A DNA stretch of 64,000 nucleotides from Phaeovulum molybdatiresistens (GTDB taxonomy: Bacteria > Pseudomonadota > Alphaproteobacteria > Rhodobacterales > Rhodobacteraceae): the NCBI RefSeq assembly GCF_023544865.1, contig NZ_JAMJFX010000007.1:62001-126000 (forward strand), read 5' to 3'. Each line of letters starts with the position of its first letter. Position 1 is the stretch's first letter. The position numbers were made by a program, and so were the translations under genes. Below the pieces are notes generated by a model. It was not told the origin of the DNA. It worked only from the letters and a program-made list of their open reading frames with translations, and searched no databases. Shown here piece after piece: positions 36,228-45,412 of the stretch.

Positions 36228-37691
36228 ATGACCGCCCCCGTCGCGATCCGCTTCAGCCAGACCGACCCCGCCGCCTTCGCCACCCGCGAGGGGCGCATCG
36301 CGTTGCTGCATCCGGGGGGGGCGCTGTCGGCCACGGCGCGCCGGCTGGACCGGCTGATGCGCGGGGCGCTGGCGCGGGCGGCGGCGTCAGATGCCTTTGC
36401 CAAGCTCAAGCCCGGCGAATCGCTGGATCTGTCCTGGCCCGCGGGACTTGCGGCCGAAGCGGTGCAGCTGATCGCCCTGCCGCGCCGCGCCACCCCGGCC
36501 GAGGCGCGCAAGGCCGGTGCCGCCGTGGGCCGCGCGCTGGGGCCCAAGGGCGCGCTGGTGATCGCCGAGGCCCATCCCCGCGCCGCCGACGTGGCCTTTG
36601 GCCTGGCGCTGCGCGCCTACAGCTTCGATTATCACACCAAACCGAAAGAGGCGCCGGGCCCGGTCGAGGTGATGGCCGCCAAGCCCGAACCGCTGGCCGC
36701 GCGCGCCGCCCCCCATGCCGCCCTGGCCGAGGGCGTGTTCTTCACCCGCGATCTGGTCAATGAACCGGCCAATATCCTGACCACCACCGATTTCGCCGCG
36801 CGTCTGGCGGCGATGCACGAACTGGGCCTTGAGGTCGAGATCCTGGATGAGGCGGAACTCGACATGCTGGGCATGCGCGCGCTTTTGGGTGTGGGGCAGG
36901 GCTCGGACAGCCCGTCCAAGGTTGTGGTGATGCAGTGGAAGGGCGGCAAACCCGATCAGGCGCCGCTGGCGCTGGTGGGCAAGGGCGTGGTCTTTGACAC
37001 CGGGGGCATTTCCATCAAACCCGCCGCCGGCATGGAAGAGATGACGATGGACATGGGCGGTGCGGGCGTGGTCGCGGGCGTCATGCGCACATTGGCGCTG
37101 CGCAAGGCGCGCGCCAATGTGGTGGGGCTTGTGGGGCTTGTGGAAAACATGCCCGACGGGCGCGCGCAACGCCCCGGCGACATCGTGAAATCGATGAAGG
37201 GCGACACGATCGAGGTGATCAACACCGATGCCGAGGGGCGGCTCGTGCTGGCCGATGTGCTGTGGTATGCGCAAGACCGCTTCAAGCCCGCCGCGGTGAT
37301 CGATCTGGCGACGCTGACCGGGGCGATCATCATCGCGCTTGGGCATGAAAACGCCGGGGTGTTCAGCAATGACGACGCGCTGGCGCAGGATCTGCTGAAG
37401 GCCGCCGCCGCCGAGGGCGAGGGCGCCTGGCGGATGCCGCTGGCGCCGGCCTATGATGCGCTGATCAAATCGCGCCTGGCCGATATGAAGAACACCGGCG
37501 GACGGCCCGCGGGCTCGATCACCGCGGCCGAATTCCTGCACCGCTTCATCCAGGACGGCACGCCTTGGGCGCATATCGACATCGCGGGCGTCGCCCTGCC
37601 GCCCACGGAAACCACGCTGGCGCCGAAAGGGGCGACGGGCTGGGGGGTGATGACGCTGGACCGGCTGATCCGCGACCGCTTCGAGGGCTGA
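36228..37691 (+). CDS. pepA: Leucyl aminopeptidase (M17, PepA)
   Basis: This 487-residue dizinc/dimanganese aminopeptidase removes N-terminal residues from peptides. The catalytic domain carries GVVFDTGGISIKPAAGM and the signature NTDAEGRLVLADVL with metal ligands, then KNTGGRPAGSITAAEFL. The N-terminal regulatory/DNA-binding domain is about residues 1-160. The start has AAAGGAA upstream. holC follows after 3 bases, the typical pepA-holC pair, and the lpt operon is divergent, an arrangement conserved in many Gram-negatives. Confidence 0.96.
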   Translation: MTAPVAIRFSQTDPAAFATREGRIALLHPGGALSATARRLDRLMRGALARAAASDAFAKLKPGESLDLSWPAGLAAEAVQLIALPRRATPAEARKAGAAVGRALGPKGALVIAEAHPRAADVAFGLALRAYSFDYHTKPKEAPGPVEVMAAKPEPLAARAAPHAALAEGVFFTRDLVNEPANILTTTDFAARLAAMHELGLEVEILDEAELDMLGMRALLGVGQGSDSPSKVVVMQWKGGKPDQAPLALVGKGVVFDTGGISIKPAAGMEEMTMDMGGAGVVAGVMRTLALRKARANVVGLVGLVENMPDGRAQRPGDIVKSMKGDTIEVINTDAEGRLVLADVLWYAQDRFKPAAVIDLATLTGAIIIALGHENAGVFSNDDALAQDLLKAAAAEGEGAWRMPLAPAYDALIKSRLADMKNTGGRPAGSITAAEFLHRFIQDGTPWAHIDIAGVALPPTETTLAPKGATGWGVMTLDRLIRDRFEG

Positions 37692-37694
37692 TCC

Positions 37695-38159
37695 ATGGGC
37701 GCCGCGCTCTTCTATCACGTCACCCGCAGCCCGGTGGAAGAGGTGGTGGTGACGCTCTTGACGCGGGCGCTGGCGCAGGGCTGGCGGGTAGACCTGCGCG
37801 GCGCCGACCCGGCCCGCATGGCCGCGCTGGATGACCGGCTGTGGCAGGGCCCGCCCGAGGGCTTTTTGCCCCATGGCCGCGCGGGCGGCCCGCATGACGC
37901 CCGCCAGCCCGTGCTGCTGACCACCGGCGCTGCGGGGCGCGCGGCTAATGACCCGCAGGCCGTCATGGCGATCGACGGCGCGACGGTCACGCCCGAGGAT
38001 CTGGCCGCACATGAACGCGTCTGGATCCTGTTTGATGGCAACGACCCCGCCGCGGTTGATGCCGCGCGCGGCCAGTGGCGCGCGCTGACCGGCGCCGGCG
38101 CCAAGGCCCAATACTGGAGCGAGGAGCAGGGCCGCTGGGAAAAGAAAACGGAAACCTGA
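37695..38159 (+). CDS. holC: DNA polymerase III chi subunit
   Basis: This 154-residue clamp-loader accessory subunit contacts single-strand-binding protein. Typical stretches are FYHVTRSPVEEVVVTLLTRA (residues 6-25) and VWILFDGNDPAAVDAARGQW near the C-terminus. The chain ends YWSEEQGRWEKK. It is immediately downstream of pepA and co-transcribed with it. Family B repeats lie just past the stop and may end the transcript. Confidence 0.93.
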   Translation: MGAALFYHVTRSPVEEVVVTLLTRALAQGWRVDLRGADPARMAALDDRLWQGPPEGFLPHGRAGGPHDARQPVLLTTGAAGRAANDPQAVMAIDGATVTPEDLAAHERVWILFDGNDPAAVDAARGQWRALTGAGAKAQYWSEEQGRWEKKTET

Positions 38160-38215
38160 CGGCGCGCCATCTGCGCGACCGGTCCCCCGCGGCACCCGGC
38201 GGATGCCTCCGGCGG

Positions 38216-38269
38216 GAGTATTTGGGCCAAGAAGAAATGCGATGCGGCTTCTTCTTGGCAAAAATACTC
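38216..38269. repeat. Inverted pair of family B repeats
   Basis: GAGTATTTGGGCCAAGAAGAA and CTTCTTCTTGGCAAAAATACTC face each other around an 11-base loop, 56 bases after the holC stop. The two arms differ in the middle three bases, so they are diverged copies, not a perfect palindrome. Confidence 0.8.
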
Positions 38270-38325
38270 AAATCGACCGCGGTCCCGGGCGGGCGGCGCG
38301 GCGTGGGTTCGGGCGCCGGGGCCGA

Positions 38326-38355
38326 TTGACTTTGGCGAAAGCCCTCCCGTAGCCT
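38326..38355 (+). promoter_or_regulatory. Candidate sigma-70 promoter of the PotD-like gene
   Basis: TTGACT (38326-38331) and TAGCCT (38350-38355) are 18 bases apart, which predicts a 5' leader of about 75 bases before the ATG at 38436. Confidence 0.45.
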
Positions 38356-38435
38356 GTCGCCATGCGGGTCCATTCCGGATCGGCGCAAAATGCGGGGATA
38401 CTGAACCCCGCGCCAACACAACACGGGAGATCACA

Positions 38436-39512
38436 GTGAAGCGAGTCATCCTTTTGTCCAGCGCGCTTGTGGGCCTTGGCCTGCCGGCCATGGCGAATGA
38501 AGTGGCGGTTCTTGGCTGGGGCGGCGCCTATACCGTCAGCCAGGTCGAGGCCTATCACAAGCCCTTCGCCGAAAAGACCGGCGTCAAGGTGATTTCGGTC
38601 GATACCGACAACCCGGCCACGCCGATCAAGGCGCAGGTCGAATCGGGCAATGTCACGACCGATGTGGCCAGCGTGGAATATGCCGATGCGGTGCGCCTGT
38701 GCGATGAGGGCCTGCTGGAGGTGATCGACCCCGCGATCCTGGAACCCGGCGTCGACGGCACGGCCGCGACCGAGGATTTCCTGGACGGGGCGTTGGCCGA
38801 ATGTTTCGTGGCCACCGACGTCTTCTCGACCGTTCTGGCCTATGACGCGAGCAAGTTCCCCGAGGGCGCGGGCCCCGCGACGATCGCGGATCTGTTCGAC
38901 ACCCAGAAGTTCCCCGGCAAGCGCGGCATGCGCAAGAGCGCCAAGGTCAATCTGGAAATGGCGCTGATGGCCGATGGTGTTCCCGCCGCCGAGGTCTATG
39001 ACCTGCTGCGCACGCCCGAGGGTGTGGACCGCGCCTTTGCCAAGCTGGACACGATCAAGGGCGACATCATCTGGTGGGAAGCCGGTGCCCAGCCGCCGCA
39101 GCTGCTGGCCGATGGCGAGGTTGCGTTGACGGTGGCCTATAACGGGCGCATCTTCAACGCGGCGGTCACCGAGGGCAAGCCCTTTGAGATCGTCTGGGAC
39201 GGCCAGGTCTATGAGATGGAAGGCTGGGTCATTCCGAAGGGCGCGCCGAACATGCAGAACGCGCTGGATTTCGTCGCCTTCTCGACCGGGTCGGCGCCGC
39301 TGGCCAAGGCGGCCGAATTCATCAGCTATGGTCCGCCGCGCAAATCCTCGGCCCCGCTTGTTGGCAATTTCCAGGGCACTGACATGCCGATGGCGCCGAA
39401 CCTGCCCACCAGCCCGGAAAACCTGGGCAATGCGCTGGCCTCGGATTACGAATTCTGGGTGGATCACGACACCCAGCTGAATGAGCGGTTCAACGCCTGG
39501 ATTGCCGGCTGA
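38436..39512 (+). CDS. Spermidine/putrescine-type (PotD-like) ABC substrate-binding protein
   Basis: This 358-residue periplasmic protein has a Sec signal (about 1-20, ending LPAMA) and a type 2 binding fold of the PotD/PotF group. It starts EVAVLGWGGAYTVSQVEAYH and contains VASVEYADAVRLCDEGLLE and IIWWEAGAQPPQLL. The ligand may be a polyamine, an amino-acid derivative or another small cation. No permease or ATPase lies next to it, so it is an orphan binding protein. CGGGAGA precedes the ATG, and a strong terminator follows. Confidence 0.88.
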   Translation: MKRVILLSSALVGLGLPAMANEVAVLGWGGAYTVSQVEAYHKPFAEKTGVKVISVDTDNPATPIKAQVESGNVTTDVASVEYADAVRLCDEGLLEVIDPAILEPGVDGTAATEDFLDGALAECFVATDVFSTVLAYDASKFPEGAGPATIADLFDTQKFPGKRGMRKSAKVNLEMALMADGVPAAEVYDLLRTPEGVDRAFAKLDTIKGDIIWWEAGAQPPQLLADGEVALTVAYNGRIFNAAVTEGKPFEIVWDGQVYEMEGWVIPKGAPNMQNALDFVAFSTGSAPLAKAAEFISYGPPRKSSAPLVGNFQGTDMPMAPNLPTSPENLGNALASDYEFWVDHDTQLNERFNAWIAG

Positions 39513-39537
39513 TCGCAGCCCAGGGTCTGAAACGTCA

Positions 39538-39571
39538 GGACCGCGCCTTTCGGGGCGCGGTCCTTTTCTTT
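39538..39571 (+). terminator. Rho-independent terminator after the PotD-like gene
   Basis: The perfect 10-bp stem GGACCGCGCC / GGCGCGGTCC is followed by TTTTCTTT. It lies between this gene and the convergent TRAP permease gene and could serve both. Confidence 0.85.
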
Positions 39572-39594
39572 CCGGGGTGGGGGGATCGGCGCGC

Positions 39595-41841
39595 TCAGTC
39601 GCTGCCGCGCACTGCGATCATCGCATCGGGGCGCGGGCGAAAGACCCGCTGCACCGCCACGGTGGCCACGGCCAGCCCAATGCCCGCCAGATCGGTGAAA
39701 AGCCCGCCCTCGATCATCAGCAATGCCGCGATCAGCAGGCCCGCGCGGATGAACCAGGCCGCGCGCGCGCCCAGAAGCCAGCCCTGCACCGCGCTGGACA
39801 GGAAGAACACCCCCACCGTCGCGGTCGCCACCGCGCGCAGGATCACCGGCCAGTCGCCCTGCATCAGCAGCGCGCCGTTGTAGAAGAACATGAACGGCAC
39901 GATGAAGGCCGACAGCCCGATCTTGAATGACGTGACCGACGTCCGCATCGGGTTGGCGCCCGAAATCCCGGCCGCGGCATAACTGGCCAGCGCCACGGGC
40001 GGGGTGATGGCCGACACGACCGCAAAGTAGAAGACAAAGAAATGCGCTGTCAGCATCGGCACACCGAGGTTCACCAGCCCCGGTGCCACGACCGAGGCCG
40101 CCACCGCATAGGCCGCCGTGGTGGGCATGCCCATCCCCAGCAGCACCGCGATGCACATCGCAAAGAACATCGCCAGCAGCTGCGAGGTGGCCGCGATGCC
40201 CAAGAGCAGGTTCGAAAACCGCGCGCCGACCCCGGTCAGCGAAATCACGCCCACGATGATGCCCGCACAGGCGCAGACCACGATGATCTGGATCGACATC
40301 ACGCCCGCGATTTCAAAGGCGCGGGCAATGGCGCCCGGGCCCATCCGCCAGGGCGTCAGCCAGCTGACGACGGCGGCCGCCACGGTGGCCAGCGTGCCCG
40401 CGCGGATCACCGAATAGCCCATGAACAGCGCCGCGATCAGGATCACGATCGGCAGGAACAGGAAGGCGCGGCGGGCCAGTTTGCGGAACTTGGGCAGCTC
40501 ATCTTCGCGCATCCCGCGCATGCCCATTTTCGCGGCTTCCAGATCGACCATGAAATAGACCGATACGAAATACAAAAGCGCCGGGATGATCGCGGCCACC
40601 GCAATGTCGGTATAGGGGATGCCGGTCACCTCGGCCATGATGAAGGCGCCCGCGCCCATGATCGGCGGCATGATCTGCCCGCCGGTCGAGGCGGCGGCCT
40701 CGACCGCGCCGGCGGTGTCCTTGCGATAGCCCAGCCGCTTCATCAGCGGAATGGTCAGCGACCCCGTCGCCACCACATTGCCCGCGCTGGTGCCGTTGAT
40801 CATGCCCATCAGCGCGCTGGCAAAGATCGCAACCTTCGCCGGGCCACCGCGCGCGCGCCCGGCTGCGGCGAAGGCGAAGTTGACAAAGTAATCGCCCACC
40901 TTCGACGCCTGCAGGAAGGCGGCGAAGATGATGAACAGGATGATATAGGTCGAGGACACCGCGGTCGTCGCCCCCAGGATGCCGACATCGGTGTAGACCT
41001 GGCTGAAGAACCGCTGCCAGGCGATGGCGGGCGAATTCAGGAAGCCCGGCAGATATTGGCCGGTAAAGACATAGACCAGGAAGATGCCCGAGATCACCAC
41101 CAGCGCCAGCCCCGCCACGCGGCGCGTCAGTTCCATGATCAGCAGCGTTCCGGCCACCGCGGCGATGGAAATGCCGATCGGCGCAAAGGGGGTGCCGGTC
41201 GAATTGCGCATCAAGGTGCCGTAGATCGTGATCAGATAGGCCGCGACAGCCAGGCCACAAATGCTCAGCACCACATCGGGGATCGCCAGCACCGCCCGAC
41301 CGCGGCTATGGAACCAGCCCAGAACGATGCCGCCCACCGTGGCCAGCATCAGCGGAGCGCCATAGACCCAGGTTTCATTGAAGCGGATGCGTTCGTCGAT
41401 GCCGTTCCACATCAGCCCGCCCGCGATTTCGCGCTGAAACGACAGCGCGGCACCCAGCGACCACAGCGCCGGGATCAGCAGCGCATAGCCGATCCAGGTG
41501 GTGATCTTCGCCCGCCCGTCATCGCGTGGCGCAAAGCGGGTGGCCGAAAACAGCGTGAAGCCCAGCAAAAGCGCCCCGGCGATGTGGACGATGCGGAAAT
41601 TCCACGTCTCCATCGGCAGGCGCGGCAGGAAGGGCAGGTTCACCGCCCCCCCCGTCATGCGCGAAATCGACAGCCCGTTCAGCGCGGCCAGATGGAAGAA
41701 CGCATAAAGCCCCGCAATGACCGACACGGCCAGCAGCATCCGCCCCTCAAACAGGCGGCGGTTGCTTTCGACGGGTTCTTCGTCGACGCCCTGGGCGATG
41801 ATCAGCTCATCATCCTGGCTTTGGGTTGGCGTGGCGTTCAT
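39595..41841 (-). CDS. TRAP transporter fused permease (4TM + 12TM), TAXI-associated
   Basis: This 748-residue integral membrane protein is the fused small and large permease typical of TAXI-type TRAP transporters. It has a hydrophobic N-terminal part (about 45-250), then a DctM-like core with GMINGTSAGNVVATGSLTIPLMKRLGY, broken here as residues about 367-393, and GMGMPTTAAYAVAASVVAP. It uses an ion gradient to import an organic acid; the substrate is unknown. The ATG at 41841 (MNATPTQSQDD) has GGGGGACAG upstream. The TAXI binding-protein gene is 115 bases upstream on the same strand, with a hairpin between them. Confidence 0.93.
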   Translation of the reverse strand: MNATPTQSQDDELIIAQGVDEEPVESNRRLFEGRMLLAVSVIAGLYAFFHLAALNGLSISRMTGGAVNLPFLPRLPMETWNFRIVHIAGALLLGFTLFSATRFAPRDDGRAKITTWIGYALLIPALWSLGAALSFQREIAGGLMWNGIDERIRFNETWVYGAPLMLATVGGIVLGWFHSRGRAVLAIPDVVLSICGLAVAAYLITIYGTLMRNSTGTPFAPIGISIAAVAGTLLIMELTRRVAGLALVVISGIFLVYVFTGQYLPGFLNSPAIAWQRFFSQVYTDVGILGATTAVSSTYIILFIIFAAFLQASKVGDYFVNFAFAAAGRARGGPAKVAIFASALMGMINGTSAGNVVATGSLTIPLMKRLGYRKDTAGAVEAAASTGGQIMPPIMGAGAFIMAEVTGIPYTDIAVAAIIPALLYFVSVYFMVDLEAAKMGMRGMREDELPKFRKLARRAFLFLPIVILIAALFMGYSVIRAGTLATVAAAVVSWLTPWRMGPGAIARAFEIAGVMSIQIIVVCACAGIIVGVISLTGVGARFSNLLLGIAATSQLLAMFFAMCIAVLLGMGMPTTAAYAVAASVVAPGLVNLGVPMLTAHFFVFYFAVVSAITPPVALASYAAAGISGANPMRTSVTSFKIGLSAFIVPFMFFYNGALLMQGDWPVILRAVATATVGVFFLSSAVQGWLLGARAAWFIRAGLLIAALLMIEGGLFTDLAGIGLAVATVAVQRVFRPRPDAMIAVRGSD

Positions 41842-41906
41842 GGATCTGTCCCCCGTCCTGTGACCGCGTTGTTCCGATGGTGCCGTGTTTGGCGCAAAAA
41901 GTCGAA

Positions 41907-41938
41907 CGGGGCCGACATCCCGCAAAGGACCGGCCCCG
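41907..41938 (-). promoter_or_regulatory. Hairpin between TAXI binding-protein and TRAP permease genes
   Basis: CGGGGCCG / CGGCCCCG form an 8-bp stem with a 16-base loop. Such hairpins between binding-protein and permease genes commonly protect the first part of the message or attenuate the second; that role is inferred. Confidence 0.45.
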
Positions 41939-41956
41939 CCCAAGGTCTGTGCGGGA

Positions 41957-42943
41957 TCAGCCGCCGTAGATCATGTCGGCCGGGATCGAGGCGCCGTTTT
42001 CATTGAACCAGCGCGCCGCACCGGGGTGCCATTTCAGCACGTTGTTCTTGTCCCAGTGCTCGGGCAGCGATTCCGAGGCGGACGAGTGGATGTTGACCAT
42101 GCGGGCATTGTCTTCCATCGCGATGCGCGTCGCCTCATAGACGAAGGTTTCGGGCAGGTCGCAATTGGCGATGGCAAAGTTCCACATCGCGACCGAGGCC
42201 AGCGGCGCTTCCAGCGTCTTGTAGACGCCCGCGTCGATGTCATAGCGCGACACCGGGAAATCGGCGGTGACCTTGGCCAGTTCATCCTCGTTGAAGCCGA
42301 TGATGTTGATGTTGGTCTGCACCTCAAGCTGGCTGACGGTCGGGATCGGCACGCCCGCGGCAAAGCCGATCACATCCAGCAGACCGTCCTGCATCTGGCC
42401 GCCCAGATCGTCCCAGCCGCCGTTGCGCCGTTCATATTCGACGCCCAGATCGGTCAGCATGCGCGGGAAATAGGTGTCCGCGCTGGACCCGGCCGGGCCA
42501 AAGCCGATGCGCGCGCCCTTGGGAATATCGGCGATCGAGCCGATGTTCGAGGATGCCAGCGCCGCCAGGTGGAAGGGCGTCTGATACATCGGGAAGATGG
42601 CGCAGGCCTTGTCCATCGCCAGCCCCGGCGCGATCGGGTTCAGGCCGGCCAGCGATTCCGCCGCCGGGCCCAGCGTGGTCAGGCCAAAGGCCAGATCGCC
42701 GGTATGCACCAGCGCCATGTTCTGCATCGGCCCGCCGGTCACCTCGCCCGCGCCGGTGATGCCCAGTTCCTCGGCGACAAGGTTCGCCCAGCCCGAGCCA
42801 TAGACGAAGAAGGTGCCGCCCTGCGATGCGGTGCCCACGGTAAAGCTGCTGGGCCAGCCGGTGCGATCGACGTCTTGCGCAACGGCGCTGCCGGCGATGA
42901 TGGCGATGGCCGCAACGGACCCCGCGAAAGCGTGGAATTTCAT
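41957..42943 (-). CDS. TAXI-family TRAP transporter solute-binding protein
   Basis: This 328-residue periplasmic protein has a Sec signal (about 1-22, ending GSAVAQ) and a TAXI fold. Its mature start FTVGTASQGGTFFVYGSGWA is the TAXI signature; PAGSSADTYFPRMLTDLG follows. It captures the substrate for the fused permease downstream. A strong AGGAGG precedes the ATG. The upstream region carries a 15-base palindrome GAACCTGTTAGGTTC and repeated GTCAC/GTGAC elements that may be operators. The ligand of this protein is unknown. Confidence 0.94.
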   Translation of the reverse strand: MKFHAFAGSVAAIAIIAGSAVAQDVDRTGWPSSFTVGTASQGGTFFVYGSGWANLVAEELGITGAGEVTGGPMQNMALVHTGDLAFGLTTLGPAAESLAGLNPIAPGLAMDKACAIFPMYQTPFHLAALASSNIGSIADIPKGARIGFGPAGSSADTYFPRMLTDLGVEYERRNGGWDDLGGQMQDGLLDVIGFAAGVPIPTVSQLEVQTNINIIGFNEDELAKVTADFPVSRYDIDAGVYKTLEAPLASVAMWNFAIANCDLPETFVYEATRIAMEDNARMVNIHSSASESLPEHWDKNNVLKWHPGAARWFNENGASIPADMIYGG

Positions 42944-43295
42944 GTGTTCCTCCTCAGCAAGTTTGGCTCAGCGTCTGTGGCTGAACCTGTTAGGTTCTTG
43001 TCACGGGTCATGTCACTGGTGACGCAACGGGCCGGTGGCAGCCTGTTGTCAGTCTTAGGCCCTGATCTGGTAAGGTCAACTGTCCAGATCGCCGGATTTT
43101 GCCGCAAGGGCCGGTTTTCGTTACGGCAAGCGGCGGTCCGGGCGCGGCGTCCGGGGCGCATCTGTGCACAGATCCCCTGCGCCGATTGGGGAACCGCAAC
43201 GCCGCCCGCCGTGTTAGCCTTGTTGGCGGTGCCTGCGGCGCGATGCCGCGCCGCGCGGCCCGTTGGCGAACCATAACCCAGGGAAGGACCGCTGC
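42944..43295. other. 352-base divergent regulatory region, TAXI-TRAP / wrbA
   Basis: No coding frame is convincing here. The part next to the TAXI gene holds GAACCT-GTT-AGGTTC (42983-42997), followed by GTCAC elements in direct and inverted orientation (about 42999-43023). The wrbA side is GC-rich with small inverted repeats (GCGGCGCGATGCCGC near 43236-43250). Confidence 0.6.
42983..42997. promoter_or_regulatory. Palindrome upstream of the TAXI binding-protein gene, candidate operator
   Basis: GAACCT and AGGTTC form a perfect 6-bp inverted repeat around GTT, 40 bases upstream of the ATG. Size and position fit a repressor site of a dimeric regulator, which I cannot name. Confidence 0.4.
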
Positions 43296-43889
43296 ATGAG
43301 CAAAGTCAAACTCGCCGTCATCTTCTATTCCACCTATGGCACCAACCATCAGGTCGCCGAAGCCGCCGCCGAGGCGGGCCGTGCCGCCGGCGCCGATGTG
43401 CGGCTGCTGCGCGTGGCCGAAACCGCACCCCAAGCGGTGGTCGATGGCCAGGACGCCTGGCGCGCCCAGGCCGACCGGATGGCCGATATCCCCGAGGCAT
43501 CCGCCGCGGACATGGAATGGGCGGATGCCTATTTCTTCGCCTGTCCCACCCGCTTTGGCGGCGCGGCCAGCCAGATGCGCGCCTTCATCGACACGCTGGG
43601 CGGCGTCTGGTCCAAGGGCGCGATGGCGGGCAAGCCGGTGACCGCGACCACCAGCGCGGGCAATGCCCATGGCGGGCAAGAGGCCACGATCCTGAGCCTT
43701 TACACCAGCTTCATGCATTGGGGTTCGGTCATCGTGCCGCCGGGCTATACCGACCAGTCGATCTATGCGGCGGGCGGCAACCCCTATGGCTATTCCACCA
43801 AGGCCGGCGAATTCGACGATGCGGGCCGCGCCGCGGTGGCCCATCAGGCGCGCCGCCTGCTGGATGTGGCCGCGCGGCTGGCGGGCTGA
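43296..43889 (+). CDS. wrbA: WrbA-type NAD(P)H:quinone oxidoreductase
   Basis: This 197-residue flavodoxin-like protein has the FMN phosphate loop [13 protein letters not shown] at about residues 10-22, the conserved [19 protein letters not shown] and [17 protein letters not shown]. It reduces quinones by two electrons and guards against oxidative stress. The start at 43296 has GGGAAGGA; 11 earlier in-frame codons are not supported. It is transcribed alone, with a GC-rich hairpin after its stop. Confidence 0.94.
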   Translation: MSKVKLAVIFYSTYGTNHQVAEAAAEAGRAAGADVRLLRVAETAPQAVVDGQDAWRAQADRMADIPEASAADMEWADAYFFACPTRFGGAASQMRAFIDTLGGVWSKGAMAGKPVTATTSAGNAHGGQEATILSLYTSFMHWGSVIVPPGYTDQSIYAAGGNPYGYSTKAGEFDDAGRAAVAHQARRLLDVAARLAG

Positions 43890-43931
43890 TCGCGCGCGCA
43901 ACCGCCATTGATGCGCCCCCCAATGCCCCCA

Positions 43932-43965
43932 AAGCGCGCGGCCCCTAGGCGTGGGCCGCGCGCTT
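43932..43965 (+). terminator. Hairpin after wrbA
   Basis: The perfect 13-bp stem AAGCGCGCGGCCC / GGGCCGCGCGCTT with an 8-base loop lies 42 bases past the wrbA stop. No long T-run follows, but the stem is very strong. Confidence 0.65.
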
Positions 43966-44005
43966 CGCTATGCAGAACACCGATGCCAAGCGTGAGGAGG
44001 GGGCG

Positions 44006-44467
44006 ATGACCCAGGCCGACATGAAGACGATCTACATCCTGAACGGGCCGAACCTGAACCTTCTGGGTCAGCGCGAACCCGAGATCTATGGCCATGACAC
44101 GCTGGCCGATGTCGAACGGCGCTGCGCGGATCTGGCGGCGCGCAAGGGCTTTGCGCTGCAGCTGTTCCAGTCGAACCATGAAGGCGTGATCATCGACACG
44201 ATCCATCAGGCGCGCCATTCCGCCTGCGGCATCGTGATCAACCCCGGCGCCTTCACCCATACCTCGGTGGCGATCCTGGATGCGCTGAACGCCTTTGCCG
44301 GGCCGGTGATCGAGGTCCATATCTCGAACGTCCACAAGCGCGAGGCGTTCCGCCACCAGTCCTACGTCAGCCTGCGCGCCGACGGGGTGATGGCGGGCCT
44401 TGGCGTCGAGGGGTATGAGCTGGCCGTGCGCCGGATCTGTTCGCTTTGCAGCGGGGGTGGCGCATGA
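44006..44467 (+). CDS. aroQ: 3-dehydroquinate dehydratase, type II
   Basis: This 153-residue dodecameric enzyme removes water from 3-dehydroquinate in the shikimate pathway. Motifs are [19 protein letters not shown] (residues 9-27), with the catalytic Arg and Tyr, [23 protein letters not shown] and [12 protein letters not shown] chose ATG 44006 because GAGGAGGGGG lies upstream; ATG 44021 is a second option. The downstream aldolase gene overlaps its stop by 4 bases, an uncommon partnership. Confidence 0.95.
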   Translation: MTQADMKTIYILNGPNLNLLGQREPEIYGHDTLADVERRCADLAARKGFALQLFQSNHEGVIIDTIHQARHSACGIVINPGAFTHTSVAILDALNAFAGPVIEVHISNVHKREAFRHQSYVSLRADGVMAGLGVEGYELAVRRICSLCSGGGA

Positions 44468-45240
44468 CCATGCCGCACAACAGTTTCAAGGCCGCGCTGG
44501 CCGCGGGGCGGCGCCAGATCGGCATCTGGTGCACGATCGGCGACCCGGGCCATGCCGAGGCGCTGGCCACCTGCGGCTTTGACTGGATGCTGATCGACAC
44601 CGAACATACGGTGATCGGCCCGGCCGTGGTGCAGACCATGCTGCAGGCGGCGGCCCCCTGGCCGGTGGCATGCGTGGTCCGCCCCGGATCGCTGGATGTG
44701 GTGGAAATCAAGCGGCTGCTGGATGCGGGCGCGCAAAGCCTGCTGATCCCGATGATCAATTCCGCCGACGAGGCCCGCGCCGCCGTCGCCGCCACCCGCT
44801 ATGCGCCCCAGGGCATCCGCGGCATGGCCGGGCTGTCGCGCGCCACGCGCTATGGCACCGTGACCGATTACGCCACCCGCGCGGCGCAGGAAATCTGTCT
44901 GCTGGTGCAGGTCGAAACCGTCGCCGCGCTGGACCAGATCGAGCCGATCTGCGCGGTTGATGGCGTGGACGGGGTCTTTGTCGGCCCCGCCGATCTGGCG
45001 GCCTCAATGGGCTATCCGGGTCAGTCGCGCCACCCCGCGGTCACCGCCGCCGTGCTGGACGCGATTGCGCGCATCCGCGCCGCCGGCAAGCCCGCGGGCA
45101 TCCTGTCGCAAGACCCCGGCGTGCTGGAGGCCGCTTATGACGCGGGCGCGGGATTTGTCGCCGTGGGCATCGATCAGGCGATCATGCTGAAAGGCGCGCG
45201 GGCATTGGCGCAGGATTGGACCGCGCGCGACCCGGGCTGA
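44464..45240 (+). CDS. HpcH/HpaI-family class II pyruvate aldolase
   Basis: This 258-residue metal-dependent aldolase cleaves or forms 2-oxo-4-hydroxy acids to pyruvate and an aldehyde. Family motifs are [15 protein letters not shown] (about 38-52), [33 protein letters not shown] with the metal-binding Glu, and [14 protein letters not shown]. It resembles HpaI (4-hydroxy-2-oxoheptanedioate) and GarL aldolases; the in vivo substrate is unclear. The ATG overlaps the aroQ stop (ATGA), so translation is coupled and the product may act on aromatic-pathway or sugar-acid intermediates. Confidence 0.9.
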   Translation: MTMPHNSFKAALAAGRRQIGIWCTIGDPGHAEALATCGFDWMLIDTEHTVIGPAVVQTMLQAAAPWPVACVVRPGSLDVVEIKRLLDAGAQSLLIPMINSADEARAAVAATRYAPQGIRGMAGLSRATRYGTVTDYATRAAQEICLLVQVETVAALDQIEPICAVDGVDGVFVGPADLAASMGYPGQSRHPAVTAAVLDAIARIRAAGKPAGILSQDPGVLEAAYDAGAGFVAVGIDQAIMLKGARALAQDWTARDPG

Positions 45241-45412
45241 CGGCCCGGTCCAGGCAATCCGGGCTGGGCCCCGATCCGGCGGCGGCGCAAGAAAAGGCCA
45301 GCTGTTTCGCCGCCGCGTGGGTGTTTGGGTGAATGTCCGCTTGATGTCGACTGATTTGGAATTCTGTTTCAAAGGGCGCGCTTTTCGGGAATATTGACCC
45401 AGAGAAAACGGG

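Noticed and set aside
42940..43161. A 73-codon minus-strand frame ahead of the TAXI gene
   Set aside because: It has no ribosome site or recognisable protein features, and overlaps the palindromic operator candidates and the TAXI ribosome site.
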